DNA of 29,845 nt from RH-AL1 sp050013235 (GTDB lineage Bacteria; Pseudomonadota; Alphaproteobacteria; Rhizobiales; Beijerinckiaceae): the NCBI GenBank assembly GCA_050013235.1, contig JBEKFQ010000042.1, positions 1 to 29,845 of the forward strand. Reading direction: 5' to 3'. Below, piece by piece: positions 1 through 8,365 of the stretch. The notes below the pieces were generated by a model that ran no database searches, was not told the origin of the DNA, and worked only from the letters and a program-made list of their open reading frames with translations. The position numbers and the translations under genes are program-made. Numbering within the stretch: the first letter of the stretch is position 1; each line of letters opens with the position of its first letter.

Positions 1-774
1 CCCATGATCTACTATCCGTTGTCCACGCTGATGCTGGCGGGGATCAGGGAGATCCTGGTGATTTCCACGCCGCACGACTTGCCGCTGTTCCAGCGCATGC
101 TCGGCGATGGCTCGCAATGGGGCATTTCGCTTGACTATGCCGAGCAGCCAAGTCCCGAAGGTTTGGCCCAGGCGTTCATCATCGGCGCCAAATTCATCGA
201 TGGCCAGCCGGCCGCCTTGATCCTCGGCGACAACGTGTTTTACGGCCACGGCCTGGCCGATTTGATGCGCCCGGCGATCGAGCGCCCGGAGGGCGCGACG
301 GTTTTCGCCTATCACGTGCACGATCCCGAACGTTACGGCGTCGTCGATTTCGACGGCGCGGGCCGCGCTTTGTCGATCGAGGAAAAGCCCGCCAAGCCGC
401 GCTCCAATTGGGCCGTGACCGGGCTCTATTTCTACGACGCCCGAGTCGTCGATCTCGCCGCCGCTCTCGAACCGTCGCCGCGCGGCGAATTGGAGATTAC
501 CGATCTCAACAGGCTCTACCTCGCGAAGGGCAATCTCCGCGTGGAAAAGATGGGGCGCGGGTTCGCCTGGCTCGATACCGGCACGCCGGACAGCCTGGTC
601 GAGGCGGCGGAATTCGTGCGTGTCTTCGAGAAGCGCCAGGGTCTGCGCATCGCTTGTCCCGAGGAAATCGCTTTCACGCAAGGCTGGATCGACGCCACCC
701 ATCTCAAGCGACTGGCGGCGGCTTTGGCGAAAAGCAGCTATGGCAAATATCTGTTCTCGCTCATCGACGAATAG
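1..774 (+). CDS. rfbA: Glucose-1-phosphate thymidylyltransferase, 5' end missing
   Basis: Makes dTDP-glucose from dTTP and glucose-1-phosphate, the first step to dTDP-L-rhamnose for surface polysaccharides; cytoplasmic. The open frame continues to base 1 (Pro codon before the Met at base 4), and the first residues PMIYYPLSTLM match an internal RmlA segment, so the real start and the N-terminal nucleotide-binding Gly-rich loop lie left of the window; roughly 30 residues are missing. Visible family motifs are ILGDNVFYGHGL (metal-binding Asp), EEKPAKPRSNWAVTGLYFYD, RGELEITDLNR and the WLDTGTPDSL block. It converges on a glycosyltransferase gene 33 bp away, which fits a polysaccharide locus extending leftward. 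The other rml genes are not in view. Identity is secure; the role in a particular polymer is inferred. Confidence 0.93.
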   Translation, partial: PMIYYPLSTLMLAGIREILVISTPHDLPLFQRMLGDGSQWGISLDYAEQPSPEGLAQAFIIGAKFIDGQPAALILGDNVFYGHGLADLMRPAIERPEGATVFAYHVHDPERYGVVDFDGAGRALSIEEKPAKPRSNWAVTGLYFYDARVVDLAAALEPSPRGELEITDLNRLYLAKGNLRVEKMGRGFAWLDTGTPDSLVEAAEFVRVFEKRQGLRIACPEEIAFTQGWIDATHLKRLAAALAKSSYGKYLFSLIDE

Positions 775-807
775 GGCAGGGCTGCCGGGAAAGCGTTTAT
801 CCCGCTT

Positions 808-1938
808 CTATGCCGTGACGCTCTCGCCCGACAGAGCCCGCTCATAGGCGGGCAGAATGGTCTCGAGTTGGAAATGCCGCTGGAATTGCGCCCTGGCGCC
901 GTCCCGCGCGCGCTCGATCCGTGCATCGTCGTTGGCCAGGCTGTCGAACAGCGCCGCGCAGGAGGCCTCGCCGTCGAAATAGAACTGGTCCGGTCCCGCG
1001 ACCCAAGTGTTGAAACAATTGTTTTGCGCCAGGACCGGGCAGCCCGCGCCGAGCGCTTCGACGAGGGAGGGGTTGGTGCCGCCGACGGTGTGACCATGGC
1101 AATAAAGCCGGACATGGGACCGCAGGCTCGCCAGCACCGCCTGGTCGTAGATCGGGCCGGGAAAGACGACCTCGCCGCTCGCCGCCGCGCGCACCGCATT
1201 GTGATAGGCGTTCGCGGGATCGAATTTGCCGAGCACGACCAGTTTGCGATTGCGCCGCTTACACGAAAACGCGCGTACGATTTCGAGGATGGAATTCTCC
1301 GGCTCGATGCGGCAGACCGTCAGAAAATAGCCATTGGGTTCGAGCCCCATGGCCAGGATCGGCTCGACGGGCGCCTTGTCCACGAGATAGCCGCCATAGG
1401 GGATCATCACCACTTTGCTCGCGGCGACGGATTTCGCGAGATGGCGCGCGATCTCGGGGTGATCGGCGAAAAGCACGTGACCGCAATACATCGCGATCCC
1501 CTCGTTGAGCCAAAACCAGGCGCGAATCGCCAACGGCCATTTCGGCCGCTTCCACTCGATCCCATCCATGTTGATGAAGAGCTTTTCCTTGCCCAATAGC
1601 AGCCAGGGTGAAAACAGGCCGGTATTATATCCGAGAACAAGTGGGATGCCGCCGCGCTTGCGGGCATCGCGCACGCTGGCCCAGTCGAACAGAATGGACC
1701 CCACCGAGCCCTCGCCCCGCACCGGGACGACGATCCGCGTGACCCCGCGCCATGTCTCGTCGTGAATCGTATCGCCCGCGCCGGCATTGTCCTGCTGACA
1801 ATAGACGGAAACCTTCCATCCCCGCCCCGCGAGATAAACCGACAATTGCTCGGCGAAGGTCTCGAACCCGCCATGCGCGGCGGGAATCCCGCGCGTGCCC
1901 AGGATCAAGAGTTGTTTTGGAGAGGATGAAGCGCCCAT
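808..1938 (-). CDS. Glycosyltransferase, DUF1972 / GT4-like
   Basis: 376 residues. The N-terminus (LLILGTRGIPAAHGGFETFA, residues 10-29) is the hallmark of the DUF1972 N-terminal domain found in rhamnosyl- and related GT-B glycosyltransferases; the C-terminal half carries the GT4-type donor site (TVCRIEPEN, VVLGKF, GGTNPSLVEALGAGCPV, where the conserved Glu sits in the usual nucleotide-sugar position). It probably adds a sugar to a lipid-linked or surface glycan at the cytoplasmic face of the membrane. Donor and acceptor cannot be read from the sequence, but the neighbouring rfbA makes dTDP-rhamnose a reasonable guess. The ATG at 1936-1938 is the first in frame; I see no strong Shine-Dalgarno sequence in front of it, so the start is less certain than the family call. 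Confidence 0.85.
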   Translation of the reverse strand: MGASSSPKQLLILGTRGIPAAHGGFETFAEQLSVYLAGRGWKVSVYCQQDNAGAGDTIHDETWRGVTRIVVPVRGEGSVGSILFDWASVRDARKRGGIPLVLGYNTGLFSPWLLLGKEKLFINMDGIEWKRPKWPLAIRAWFWLNEGIAMYCGHVLFADHPEIARHLAKSVAASKVVMIPYGGYLVDKAPVEPILAMGLEPNGYFLTVCRIEPENSILEIVRAFSCKRRNRKLVVLGKFDPANAYHNAVRAAASGEVVFPGPIYDQAVLASLRSHVRLYCHGHTVGGTNPSLVEALGAGCPVLAQNNCFNTWVAGPDQFYFDGEASCAALFDSLANDDARIERARDGARAQFQRHFQLETILPAYERALSGESVTA

Positions 1939-2046
1939 GAGTATTCAATAGTCTATTTCGGGAGGGAGACGATTGGCGGCGGCGCGAAGATCACATGAAT
2001 TTTCAGGGGCGGTTGGAAGCGAGCTTTGGCTCGCCTGTAACCGTGC

Positions 2047-3369
2047 TCAGGGCATCAGCATCCGCACGGCCGCCGCCCCCATGACCGCTGTCGCGATCCA
2101 GCCGAGGACGACGAGCGTCCGGCTCGAGGTGAAAGCGCCCATCACCGACTTCTTTGAAGCCAGCAAGATGATCACGGCCATCAAGGGGACGGCGACGACC
2201 CCGTTGATGACGGCGGTCCAGAACAGCGCCTTCATCGGACTCATCGGCGAATATTGAATGGCCAAACCGGCCAGCATGCTGACCGCGATGATGCCGTAGA
2301 AGCCCCATGCGTCGGTTGCTTTCCTTTCGAGACCCAATTTCCAACTCATCGCCTCGGAAAAGGCGTAAGCGCCCGAGCCCGCGAGCACCGGCACGCCGAT
2401 GAGACCGACACCGAGAATACCAAGGGCAAACAGCATATAGGCGAAATCGCCCGCGAGGGGCCGCAGCGCGCTTGCCGCTTGGGCCGCCGTTTCGATGTCC
2501 GTAATTCCGTTCACGTTGAGCGTCACGGCGGTCGCCAGAATGATGAAATAGGCCGTGAGGTCGGAGTAGAACATGCCGCTCCAGGTGTCCCACTTGATGC
2601 GCCGGAGTTCGGGCGCGGCGGCATTGGCGTCCAAAGTGCGAAGCGCGGTTCCGTGATTGGCTTGCATGTCCTCGACTTCTTCGGAGGCCTGCCAGAAGAA
2701 GAGATAGGGACTGATCGTCGTGCCGAAGACGCCGACGATCATGGCCGCGGCATCGGCATTCAGCGTGAATTTCGGCCATACCGATCGAAGCGCCACCTCG
2801 CCCCAGGGGACGTGAACCGTGAAAAGCACGGCGGCATAGGCCAGGAGCGAGAGCGTCAGCCACTTCAGGAACCAGACGTAGCGATGATACGGGACGAAAA
2901 CCTGCAGCCCCAGCGTCACGACGACGAAGAACGCCGTCATCAGATGGCGATCGAAGCCGGAGACGAGTTCGGCCACCTCGCCCATGGCCGCGACGTCGGC
3001 CGCGATATTGAGCGTATTGGCGATCAGCAACAGCAGCACGACGCCTTGGAGCACGAGGGGCGGAAAGGCCTCCTTGATGTTGGCCGCGAGCCCCTTCCCG
3101 GTGACCCGTCCGATGTTGGCGCAAATGGCCTGGATCGCGCTCATCAGCGGATAGGCCAGCGGCATTGTCCACAACATGTTGAGGCCGAATTGAGCGCCCG
3201 CCTGCGAATAAGTCGCGATGCCGCTGGGATCGTCGTCCGCGACTCCGGTGATGAGACCTGGCCCGACGCGGGTCAGGGGATGTTGTTTCACGCGCTCCCA
3301 AAGCGTCGGGCGACCCGCCGGGACGCCGGCCTTACCGGAAAGGTGCTCGGTGCGGGTTTTTTCGTGCAT
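2047..3369 (-). CDS. Nramp-family divalent metal transporter, atypical binding motifs
   Basis: 440-residue polytopic membrane protein of the Nramp fold (about 11 hydrophobic segments). Canonical Nramps coordinate Mn2+/Fe2+ with Asp and Asn of a TM1 DPGN motif and Met of a TM6 A-x-x-M-P-H motif. Here TM1 reads DDDPSGIATYS (D47-P48-S49-G50), keeping the Asp but replacing Asn by Gly, and TM6 reads GTTISPYLFFWQ, with Ser220 in the place of the Met and Tyr222 in place of the His. This is seen directly; that selectivity is shifted away from soft transition metals (as in Nramp-related Mg2+/Mn2+ transporters) is inference. Start ATG at 3367-3369. A possible operator of nested palindromes lies 45-64 bp upstream. 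It stands alone, with no accessory metal gene nearby. Confidence 0.88.
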   Translation of the reverse strand: MHEKTRTEHLSGKAGVPAGRPTLWERVKQHPLTRVGPGLITGVADDDPSGIATYSQAGAQFGLNMLWTMPLAYPLMSAIQAICANIGRVTGKGLAANIKEAFPPLVLQGVVLLLLIANTLNIAADVAAMGEVAELVSGFDRHLMTAFFVVVTLGLQVFVPYHRYVWFLKWLTLSLLAYAAVLFTVHVPWGEVALRSVWPKFTLNADAAAMIVGVFGTTISPYLFFWQASEEVEDMQANHGTALRTLDANAAAPELRRIKWDTWSGMFYSDLTAYFIILATAVTLNVNGITDIETAAQAASALRPLAGDFAYMLFALGILGVGLIGVPVLAGSGAYAFSEAMSWKLGLERKATDAWGFYGIIAVSMLAGLAIQYSPMSPMKALFWTAVINGVVAVPLMAVIILLASKKSVMGAFTSSRTLVVLGWIATAVMGAAAVRMLMP

Positions 3370-3413
3370 TTCAAAATCCAGGTGGGGCGAGCCGGGAACC
3401 GGCGGGGCAAGCC

Positions 3414-3433
3414 TCTCGTGACGAGAATCTCGT
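3414..3433. promoter_or_regulatory. Operator-like nested palindromes before the Nramp gene
   Basis: Two overlapping perfect short palindromes: CTCGT-G-ACGAG (3415-3425) and ACGAGA-A-TCTCGT (3421-3433). They lie 45-64 bp upstream of the Nramp start codon, a position suited to a repressor site. The sequence does not match the MntR or Mur boxes I know, so the binding protein is unknown. Candidate only. Confidence 0.3.
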
Positions 3434-3610
3434 TAGCTACGCATACCAGGATCAGGCTGGTTGACGACAGCGATTGGATAGGACTTCGGCATGAGACTTT
3501 TGAGCCACAAAGCGCGGACCCATTTCTGGCGATGCTCAATGAGACCGCGCAAAAGCTGGTGTAAATCTTAGGCTAATTCTGCACTTCGATCTGAAATACA
3601 GCTTCAAACC

Positions 3611-3650
3611 CCTCACATTGAGGGCGCGAAGCGCGTCTCGAAATGCGAGG
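3611..3650 (+). repeat. Palindromic intergenic repeat, unit A
   Basis: Imperfect palindrome: left arm CCTCACATTGAGG, centre GCGCGAAGCGCG, right arm TCTCGAAATGCGAGG. It resembles the CTCATcctgAGG...GTCTCGAA palindromes scattered through Hyphomicrobiales genomes. It lies in the 423-bp gap 3370-3792 between the Nramp and ptsP genes and is paired with unit B in opposite orientation; the short hairpin AGCGTT-cca-AACGCT (3666-3680) lies between them. Confidence 0.6.
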
Positions 3651-3698
3651 GTTTCGCTAGGCCGCAGCGTTCCAAACGCTCCCCGAGAGCGAGGGACC

Positions 3699-3750
3699 GC
3701 CCTCGCCCTTCGAGACGCCACGCCTCCGGCGCGCTCCTCAAGGTGAGGGC
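3699..3750 (-). repeat. Palindromic intergenic repeat, unit B (inverted relative to A)
   Basis: Palindrome with arms GCCCTCGCCCTTCGAGAC and GCTCCTCAAGGTGAGGGC around a GC-rich centre. Its reverse complement aligns with unit A (CCTCAC-TTGAGG...GTCTCGAA...GCGAGG) with a longer centre, so the two are inverted copies of one family. It ends about 43 bp beyond the ptsP stop codon and may act as a transcript-end hairpin for ptsP. Confidence 0.6.
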
Positions 3751-3792
3751 TAATGGATCGGATCCCGCTGGAAAAATGCGGCTTGCGTCCCC

Positions 3793-6060
3793 CTACCCCA
3801 ACGGGATCCCCTGCTGCTCCGCGAAGGCCCGCAGCGGTTCGCGCAGGGAACGGCCGCCGTCGATACACTCGATCAGCTCCACCACGAAACGCCGGGTCTC
3901 GGCCAAATCCATGGCCAGGATCGCGGCCTTGACCGGGCCGATCGCGGCCGGCGACATGGAGAGGCCGCGAAAGCCGAGCGCGATCAGCACGATCGCCTCG
4001 AGCGGCTGGCCGCCCATTTCGCCGCAGAGAGTAAGCGGCGTGTTGGCGGCCCGCGTCTTGTCGGCGATGAGCTTGAGCGCGCGCAAGGCGGGGGCCGAGA
4101 GCGAGTCGAAGCGGTTCGCGACTCGCGCATTGTCGCGGTCGATGGCGAAGAGATATTGCAGGAGATCGTTGGAGCCGACCGACACGAAATCCACCGCGGC
4201 GCAGATTTCGTCGAGCTGCCAGAGGAGCGAGGGGACTTCCAGCATGATGCCCAACTGCAAATCGGTGGGCAGGCCGTGCCCATAGCGTCGCAGATAATTG
4301 ACCTCCTGCTCTGCAATGGCCTTGGCCGCGTGAAATTCCTCCACCGCCGCGATCATCGGGAACATGATTTTGAGGTCGCGGCCGCCACTGGCCCGGAGCA
4401 AGGCGCGCAGCTGGGTGCGCAGCAGCGCCGGCCGGTCGAGCCCGATACGGATCGCGCGCCAGCCGAGCGCGGGGTTTTCTTCCTCGACCTTATCCATGTA
4501 GGGCAGCACCTTGTCCGACCCGATATCGAGGGTGCGGAAGGTGACGGCGCGGTTGGGCACCGCTTCCAGGATCGCGCGGTAAAGGAGTTCCTGCTCGCGC
4601 ATGCGGGGAAAACGATGCGCGACCATGAACTGAATCTCGGTGCGGAACAGGCCGATCGAGACGGCGCCGGTCTCTTCCATGTGCGGGAGATCGACGACGA
4701 GCCCGGCATTCATATGGAGGTCGATGGCGACGCCGTCGCGCGTCAGGCAGGGCACATCGCGAAGCTTGCGGTATTGTTCCTGGCGCTTGGCCCGCAGCCG
4801 CGCCTTTTCGGCATAGGAGTTTTCGACATCCGGCGGCGGACGCACATGGACGTCCCCGGTCGAGCCATCCACGATGATAGGATCGCCCTGTTCGGCTAAG
4901 TTAATGATATTGCCGACATTTCCAACCGCGGGAATGCCGAGCGACCGGGCCACGATGGCGACATGGCTCAGCGCGCCGCCGTCTTCCAGCACCAAGCCGC
5001 GCAGTTTCGAGCGGTCGTAATCCAGCAGCGCGGCCGGTCCCATGGTGCGCGCGACGATGATCGCATTATCCGGCAGGCTCGCATGGTCCGCCACGAAGCT
5101 CTGCCCGACCAGCTCGTGCAGCAGCCGGTTGGCGAGATCGTCGAGATCGTGCAGCCGCTCGCGCAGATAGGGGTCCGTCTGCCGCTGCATTTTGGCCCGG
5201 GCGTCGTTTTGGACGCGTTCGACCGCCGCTTCGGCCGTCAAGCCGGTGTTGACGGCCTCGCGCAGGCGCCGCAGCCAGCCCTGGTCGTGGGCGATCATCC
5301 GGAAGGTTTCCAGGATGTCGCGGGTTTCGCCATGGCCGGTATCGCCTTGGTCGACCAGTTTGTCGATCGAGGCCCGCATGGCCTTGATCGCGACATCGAG
5401 CCGCGCCAGCTCCGATTTCGTATCCTCGGCGACGATCTGCTTGACGATAATGCGGGGCTCGTGAAGCACGGCATAGCCGAGGCCGATCCCCTCGGTGATC
5501 GGCGTGCCGGTCAGCGACAGGGCGCGCCGCGTCGCGAAACCATCCCCCGAGGCGGTCAGCGATTGCAGCTCGCCCGAGGCGATCATCTCGGCCAGCAGCA
5601 TGGCCGTCGTCTGGAGAACCTCGACCTCTTCGTCGTTGTACAGGCGCCGCGCCTTGTTTTGCACGACGAGAACGCCGAGCGTATTGCCGCCGCGCAGAAT
5701 CGGCACGCCCAGGAAGGACGAATAGATTTCTTCGCCCGTCTCCGGCCGGTACGAGAAGGCGGGATGCTGCTGGGCATCGGCCAAGGCCAGCGATTCCGCG
5801 GTTTGGGCGATCAGGCCCACCAGGCCCTCCTCGGCGCCCATGGTGGTGAGATGCACGGCCTCGCGGTTCAAACCCTCGGTGGCATAGAGTTCCAAGAACT
5901 GGTCGGCCCGGAGCACATAGACGGAACAGACCTCCGCGACCATGTTGGCGGCGATATGGACGACGATACGGTCCAGGCGCGTCTGTGCGCTGACCGGCTC
6001 CGCCATGACTTCGCGGAGCCGGCGCAGGAGCAGACGGGGTCCGCCGTGAGCGCTATGCAT
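3793..6060 (-). CDS. ptsP: PEP-protein phosphotransferase of the nitrogen PTS (EI-Ntr)
   Basis: 755 residues, the usual PtsP length. It autophosphorylates from phosphoenolpyruvate and passes phosphate to NPr, starting the regulatory nitrogen PTS chain that acts on EIIA-Ntr; cytoplasmic. Order of domains: N-terminal GAF sensor (about 20-165), PEP-utiliser N-terminal region (about 185-310), swivelling phosphohistidine domain with GGALSHVAIVARSLG (active His366), then the C-terminal PEP-binding TIM barrel with SIGLFRTEIQFM, the SVGSNDLLQYLFAIDRDN block and the catalytic CGEMGG Cys. The GAF domain separates it from sugar-PTS EI. Start ATG at 6058-6060 follows AGGA at 7-nt spacing. In many alphaproteobacteria ptsP lies between lysC and prfA; here lysC is absent and prfA is 12 kb away. 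Confidence 0.95.
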   Translation of the reverse strand: MHSAHGGPRLLLRRLREVMAEPVSAQTRLDRIVVHIAANMVAEVCSVYVLRADQFLELYATEGLNREAVHLTTMGAEEGLVGLIAQTAESLALADAQQHPAFSYRPETGEEIYSSFLGVPILRGGNTLGVLVVQNKARRLYNDEEVEVLQTTAMLLAEMIASGELQSLTASGDGFATRRALSLTGTPITEGIGLGYAVLHEPRIIVKQIVAEDTKSELARLDVAIKAMRASIDKLVDQGDTGHGETRDILETFRMIAHDQGWLRRLREAVNTGLTAEAAVERVQNDARAKMQRQTDPYLRERLHDLDDLANRLLHELVGQSFVADHASLPDNAIIVARTMGPAALLDYDRSKLRGLVLEDGGALSHVAIVARSLGIPAVGNVGNIINLAEQGDPIIVDGSTGDVHVRPPPDVENSYAEKARLRAKRQEQYRKLRDVPCLTRDGVAIDLHMNAGLVVDLPHMEETGAVSIGLFRTEIQFMVAHRFPRMREQELLYRAILEAVPNRAVTFRTLDIGSDKVLPYMDKVEEENPALGWRAIRIGLDRPALLRTQLRALLRASGGRDLKIMFPMIAAVEEFHAAKAIAEQEVNYLRRYGHGLPTDLQLGIMLEVPSLLWQLDEICAAVDFVSVGSNDLLQYLFAIDRDNARVANRFDSLSAPALRALKLIADKTRAANTPLTLCGEMGGQPLEAIVLIALGFRGLSMSPAAIGPVKAAILAMDLAETRRFVVELIECIDGGRSLREPLRAFAEQQGIPLG

Positions 6061-6434
6061 GGCTCTATCCTGTCGTCACAAGCCGAGCGTTGCGCGCGGG
6101 CATCGCCCGGCGCAGGGCAGGCGCTTCACGGGCCCGTGCCTCATCCATCCGCCATTCCATGATGCCCGTATACAGGTTTGAAAGTTCGCCCCGCAAGCCC
6201 GCTCGTGGACGGGGGGGCCGGTCATCTCGAACTTTGATGTAAGTATGAGCGGGAAAGATCGAAACAATGGGGGTTAAAGCCATGAAAGATGGCATTTTTG
6301 CCTGAAAAGACATCATGCCTTTCGTCAATTTAATCAGGTGTTTAAGGTGCGGAAGCTGACTGATGAGCCCTAGAAATAGCGCCGGATGGCGCGAAAGCGC
6401 GCGAAAATCCAGTGATCGCTTGGCCGATCCTCAT

Positions 6435-6515
6435 TTCCGGAATTTCACGTCTTAAGGACAGTGCAAAGCGCCGCCAGCTTCGCTGGTTTCATGCTAGGCA
6501 CTCGAAATTCCGGAA
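6435..6515. repeat. Nested inverted-repeat element in the ptsP-helicase gap
   Basis: Perfect 12-bp terminal inverted repeats TTCCGGAATTTC (6435-6446) and GAAATTCCGGAA (6504-6515). Inside are a second pair AGTGC/GCACT (6460-6464, 6498-6502) and a central hairpin CCAGC-ttc-GCTGG (6474-6486). The nested symmetry spans 81 bp and contains no gene. It could be a small MITE/REP-like element or a folded RNA. The rest of the 571-bp gap 6061-6631 shows no convincing gene; the ptsP promoter must lie in it. Confidence 0.5.
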
Positions 6516-6544
6516 GTATACACGCCATAAAAGAATCGGCGGAA

Positions 6545-6567
6545 GCTTCGCGGCTTCGCCGCGAAGC
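6545..6567 (-). terminator. Stable hairpin downstream of the DEAD-box helicase gene
   Basis: A 9-bp perfect stem GCTTCGCGG / CCGCGAAGC with a 5-nt loop, about 65 bp past the helicase stop codon on the minus strand. It is followed there by a mixed T-rich stretch (TTCTTTTATGG) rather than a clean T run, so it is only a possible terminator. Confidence 0.35.
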
Positions 6568-6631
6568 CCCCGGCCGGCGTTTTAGCAAATATCGCCGGGC
6601 TTCATCCTGACCCTCGAGAGATCTTTCGACC

Positions 6632-8338
6632 TCAAGCCCGTGCCGCGCGGTCCTTGTGTGGCTTTTTCCTAGGCGCCGCCGCCTCGGCCTGCCCTGGCGG
6701 TGGGGCGGCCGCGCGTTCGATCCTGAGATCGTCGGCGCCCAGCCCCGCGCAATTGATCGCGAATTGATCGGCGACATGGGAGGCGATCTCGATCTTGGTC
6801 TCGCGCTCGAAAATGCGGATCACGCCAATATCGCTCTTGGTGATTTTTCCGCGCCGGCACAGCATCGGCAACAGCCAACGGGGGTCGGCATTTTTCTTGC
6901 GCCCGACGCTGAGCTTGAACCAGACGCCGCCGGTCTGCGCGCGGTCGTTGCGGTCGAAACTCTTCTGCCGCTTCGTGGGCGTGCCCGGCCGCTCCTCGCG
7001 CACGGGGCGCGACGTGCCGGGATCGGTGACATCCTCGGGCTCCGGCAACCTTGCGCGGTAGGCGCGCACCAGCGCGGCGGCCAAAAGCTCGGCCGGCCGG
7101 CGTTCCAACAGCACCCGGGCCATCGCCAGATCGTCTTCGCTCACGGCTTCCGTGAGAATTGGATCGAGCAGCAAACGATCGCGGTCGAGCGCGCGAATTT
7201 CATCGGCGGACGGCGGCCCGCTCCATCGCGCCGTGATGTGGGCCATGGCCAGCAAACGTTCGGCTTTGCGTGTCGCCGCGCTGGGCACCAGCAACATGCT
7301 GATACCCTTGCGGCCTGCGCGCCCCGTCCGTCCGCTGCGATGCTGGAGCACTTGGGCGTCGGTCGGGAGATCGGCGTGGATGACGAGGCCGAGATTGGGC
7401 AAATCGAGACCGCGCGCGGCGACGTCGGTCGCGACGCAGATTTGCGCGCGCCGGTCCCGCAAGGCCTGGAGCGCGTGATTGCGCTCGTTCTGGCTCAACT
7501 CTCCCGACAATAGAACCGCCGAAAATCCGCGCTCTTGCAGCAGGGCATGAAGATGGCGGACGCTTTCCCGCGTATTGCAAAAGACGATCGTGCTGGGCGA
7601 ATCCACCTGCCGCAGGATATTGACGATCGCATGAATTCGTTCGTTTGAGAGAACACGAATCGCGCGATATTCGATATCGGCATGACCGTCTTCGCCGCCG
7701 GCCGTTTCGATTCGCAAGGCGTCGTTTTGATAGCGTCCGGCCAGCGTCACGATCGCCTTGGGCAGCGTCGCGGAAAACAACAACGTGCGCCGGCCTTCCG
7801 GCGTGGCCTGAAGGATGAATTCGAGATCCTCGCGAAATCCGAGATCGAGCATCTCGTCGGCTTCGTCGAGGACGATGGCCTTGAGCTTCGACACGTCGAG
7901 CGCCCGGCGTTCAAGATGGTCGCGCAGCCGGCCCGGCGTGCCCACGACGATATGCGCGCCATCTTGCAGCTGCCGCCTTTCGCGGCGCGGGTCCATGCCG
8001 CCGACGCAAGCCGTGACGATGGCGCGGGCCGGAGCGTACAGCCATTCCAACTCCCGCTGGACTTGCAGGGCGAGTTCGCGCGTCGGCGCGATAATCAAGG
8101 CCGCGGGCTCCGCCGCGTTGGGCAGGACGGCGCTTTCGGGCAGAAGCGTCGAGGCGAGAGCCAAGCCATAAGCTACGGTCTTGCCTGATCCGGTTTGCGC
8201 GGACACGGTGAGATCGCGGCCCTCGGTGCCGGGCCGGAGAACGGCCGCTTGAACCGGGGTCGGCTTTTCATAGCCACGCTCCGCCAGCGCTTGGCGCAGC
8301 GGCATTGGTACGGAAGAAAAAGTCACGGAAGGTTTCAC
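6632..8338 (-). CDS. DEAD-box ATP-dependent RNA helicase with DbpA-like RNA-binding domain
   Basis: 568 residues. Unwinds RNA with ATP, probably in ribosome assembly or mRNA turnover, in the cytoplasm. All superfamily-2 motifs are visible: Q motif (EKPTPVQAAVL), Walker A AQTGSGKT (47-54), PTRELALQ, DEAD (158-161), SAT (189-191), ATDVAARGLDLP and HRSGRTGRAG. The C-terminal part (about 475-545: VWFKLSVGRKKNADPRWLLP, then GVIRIFERETKIEI) is a DbpA/CsdA-type RRM-like RNA-binding domain, followed by a basic Ala/Pro/Lys tail. The first codon is GTG at 8336-8338 without a clear Shine-Dalgarno sequence; ATG at 8303-8305 (residue 12) is an alternative. A direct repeat AACTGCGGA (8351-8359, 8369-8377) lies just upstream of the GTG and may belong to its leader. 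Confidence 0.93.
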   Translation of the reverse strand: MKPSVTFSSVPMPLRQALAERGYEKPTPVQAAVLRPGTEGRDLTVSAQTGSGKTVAYGLALASTLLPESAVLPNAAEPAALIIAPTRELALQVQRELEWLYAPARAIVTACVGGMDPRRERRQLQDGAHIVVGTPGRLRDHLERRALDVSKLKAIVLDEADEMLDLGFREDLEFILQATPEGRRTLLFSATLPKAIVTLAGRYQNDALRIETAGGEDGHADIEYRAIRVLSNERIHAIVNILRQVDSPSTIVFCNTRESVRHLHALLQERGFSAVLLSGELSQNERNHALQALRDRRAQICVATDVAARGLDLPNLGLVIHADLPTDAQVLQHRSGRTGRAGRKGISMLLVPSAATRKAERLLAMAHITARWSGPPSADEIRALDRDRLLLDPILTEAVSEDDLAMARVLLERRPAELLAAALVRAYRARLPEPEDVTDPGTSRPVREERPGTPTKRQKSFDRNDRAQTGGVWFKLSVGRKKNADPRWLLPMLCRRGKITKSDIGVIRIFERETKIEIASHVADQFAINCAGLGADDLRIERAAAPPPGQAEAAAPRKKPHKDRAARA

Positions 8339-8365
8339 TTTGGAATGAGGAACTGCGGAGGAATG

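Noticed and set aside
868..1599. Long plus-strand frame of 243 codons inside the glycosyltransferase gene
   Set aside because: It is the antisense shadow of a well-supported glycosyltransferase in GC-rich DNA, with no family features.
2019..2034. Hairpin GCGAGC-tttg-GCTCGC after the Nramp stop
   Set aside because: Only a 6-bp stem and no T tract on the minus strand; not enough for a terminator call.
4963..6162. Plus-strand frame of 399 codons opposite ptsP
   Set aside because: Antisense shadow of PtsP; its His/Gln/Arg-rich composition is not protein-like.
6065..6328. Minus-strand frame of 87 codons upstream of ptsP
   Set aside because: No good ribosome binding site, no recognisable features and low-complexity Arg/Pro composition; probably chance.
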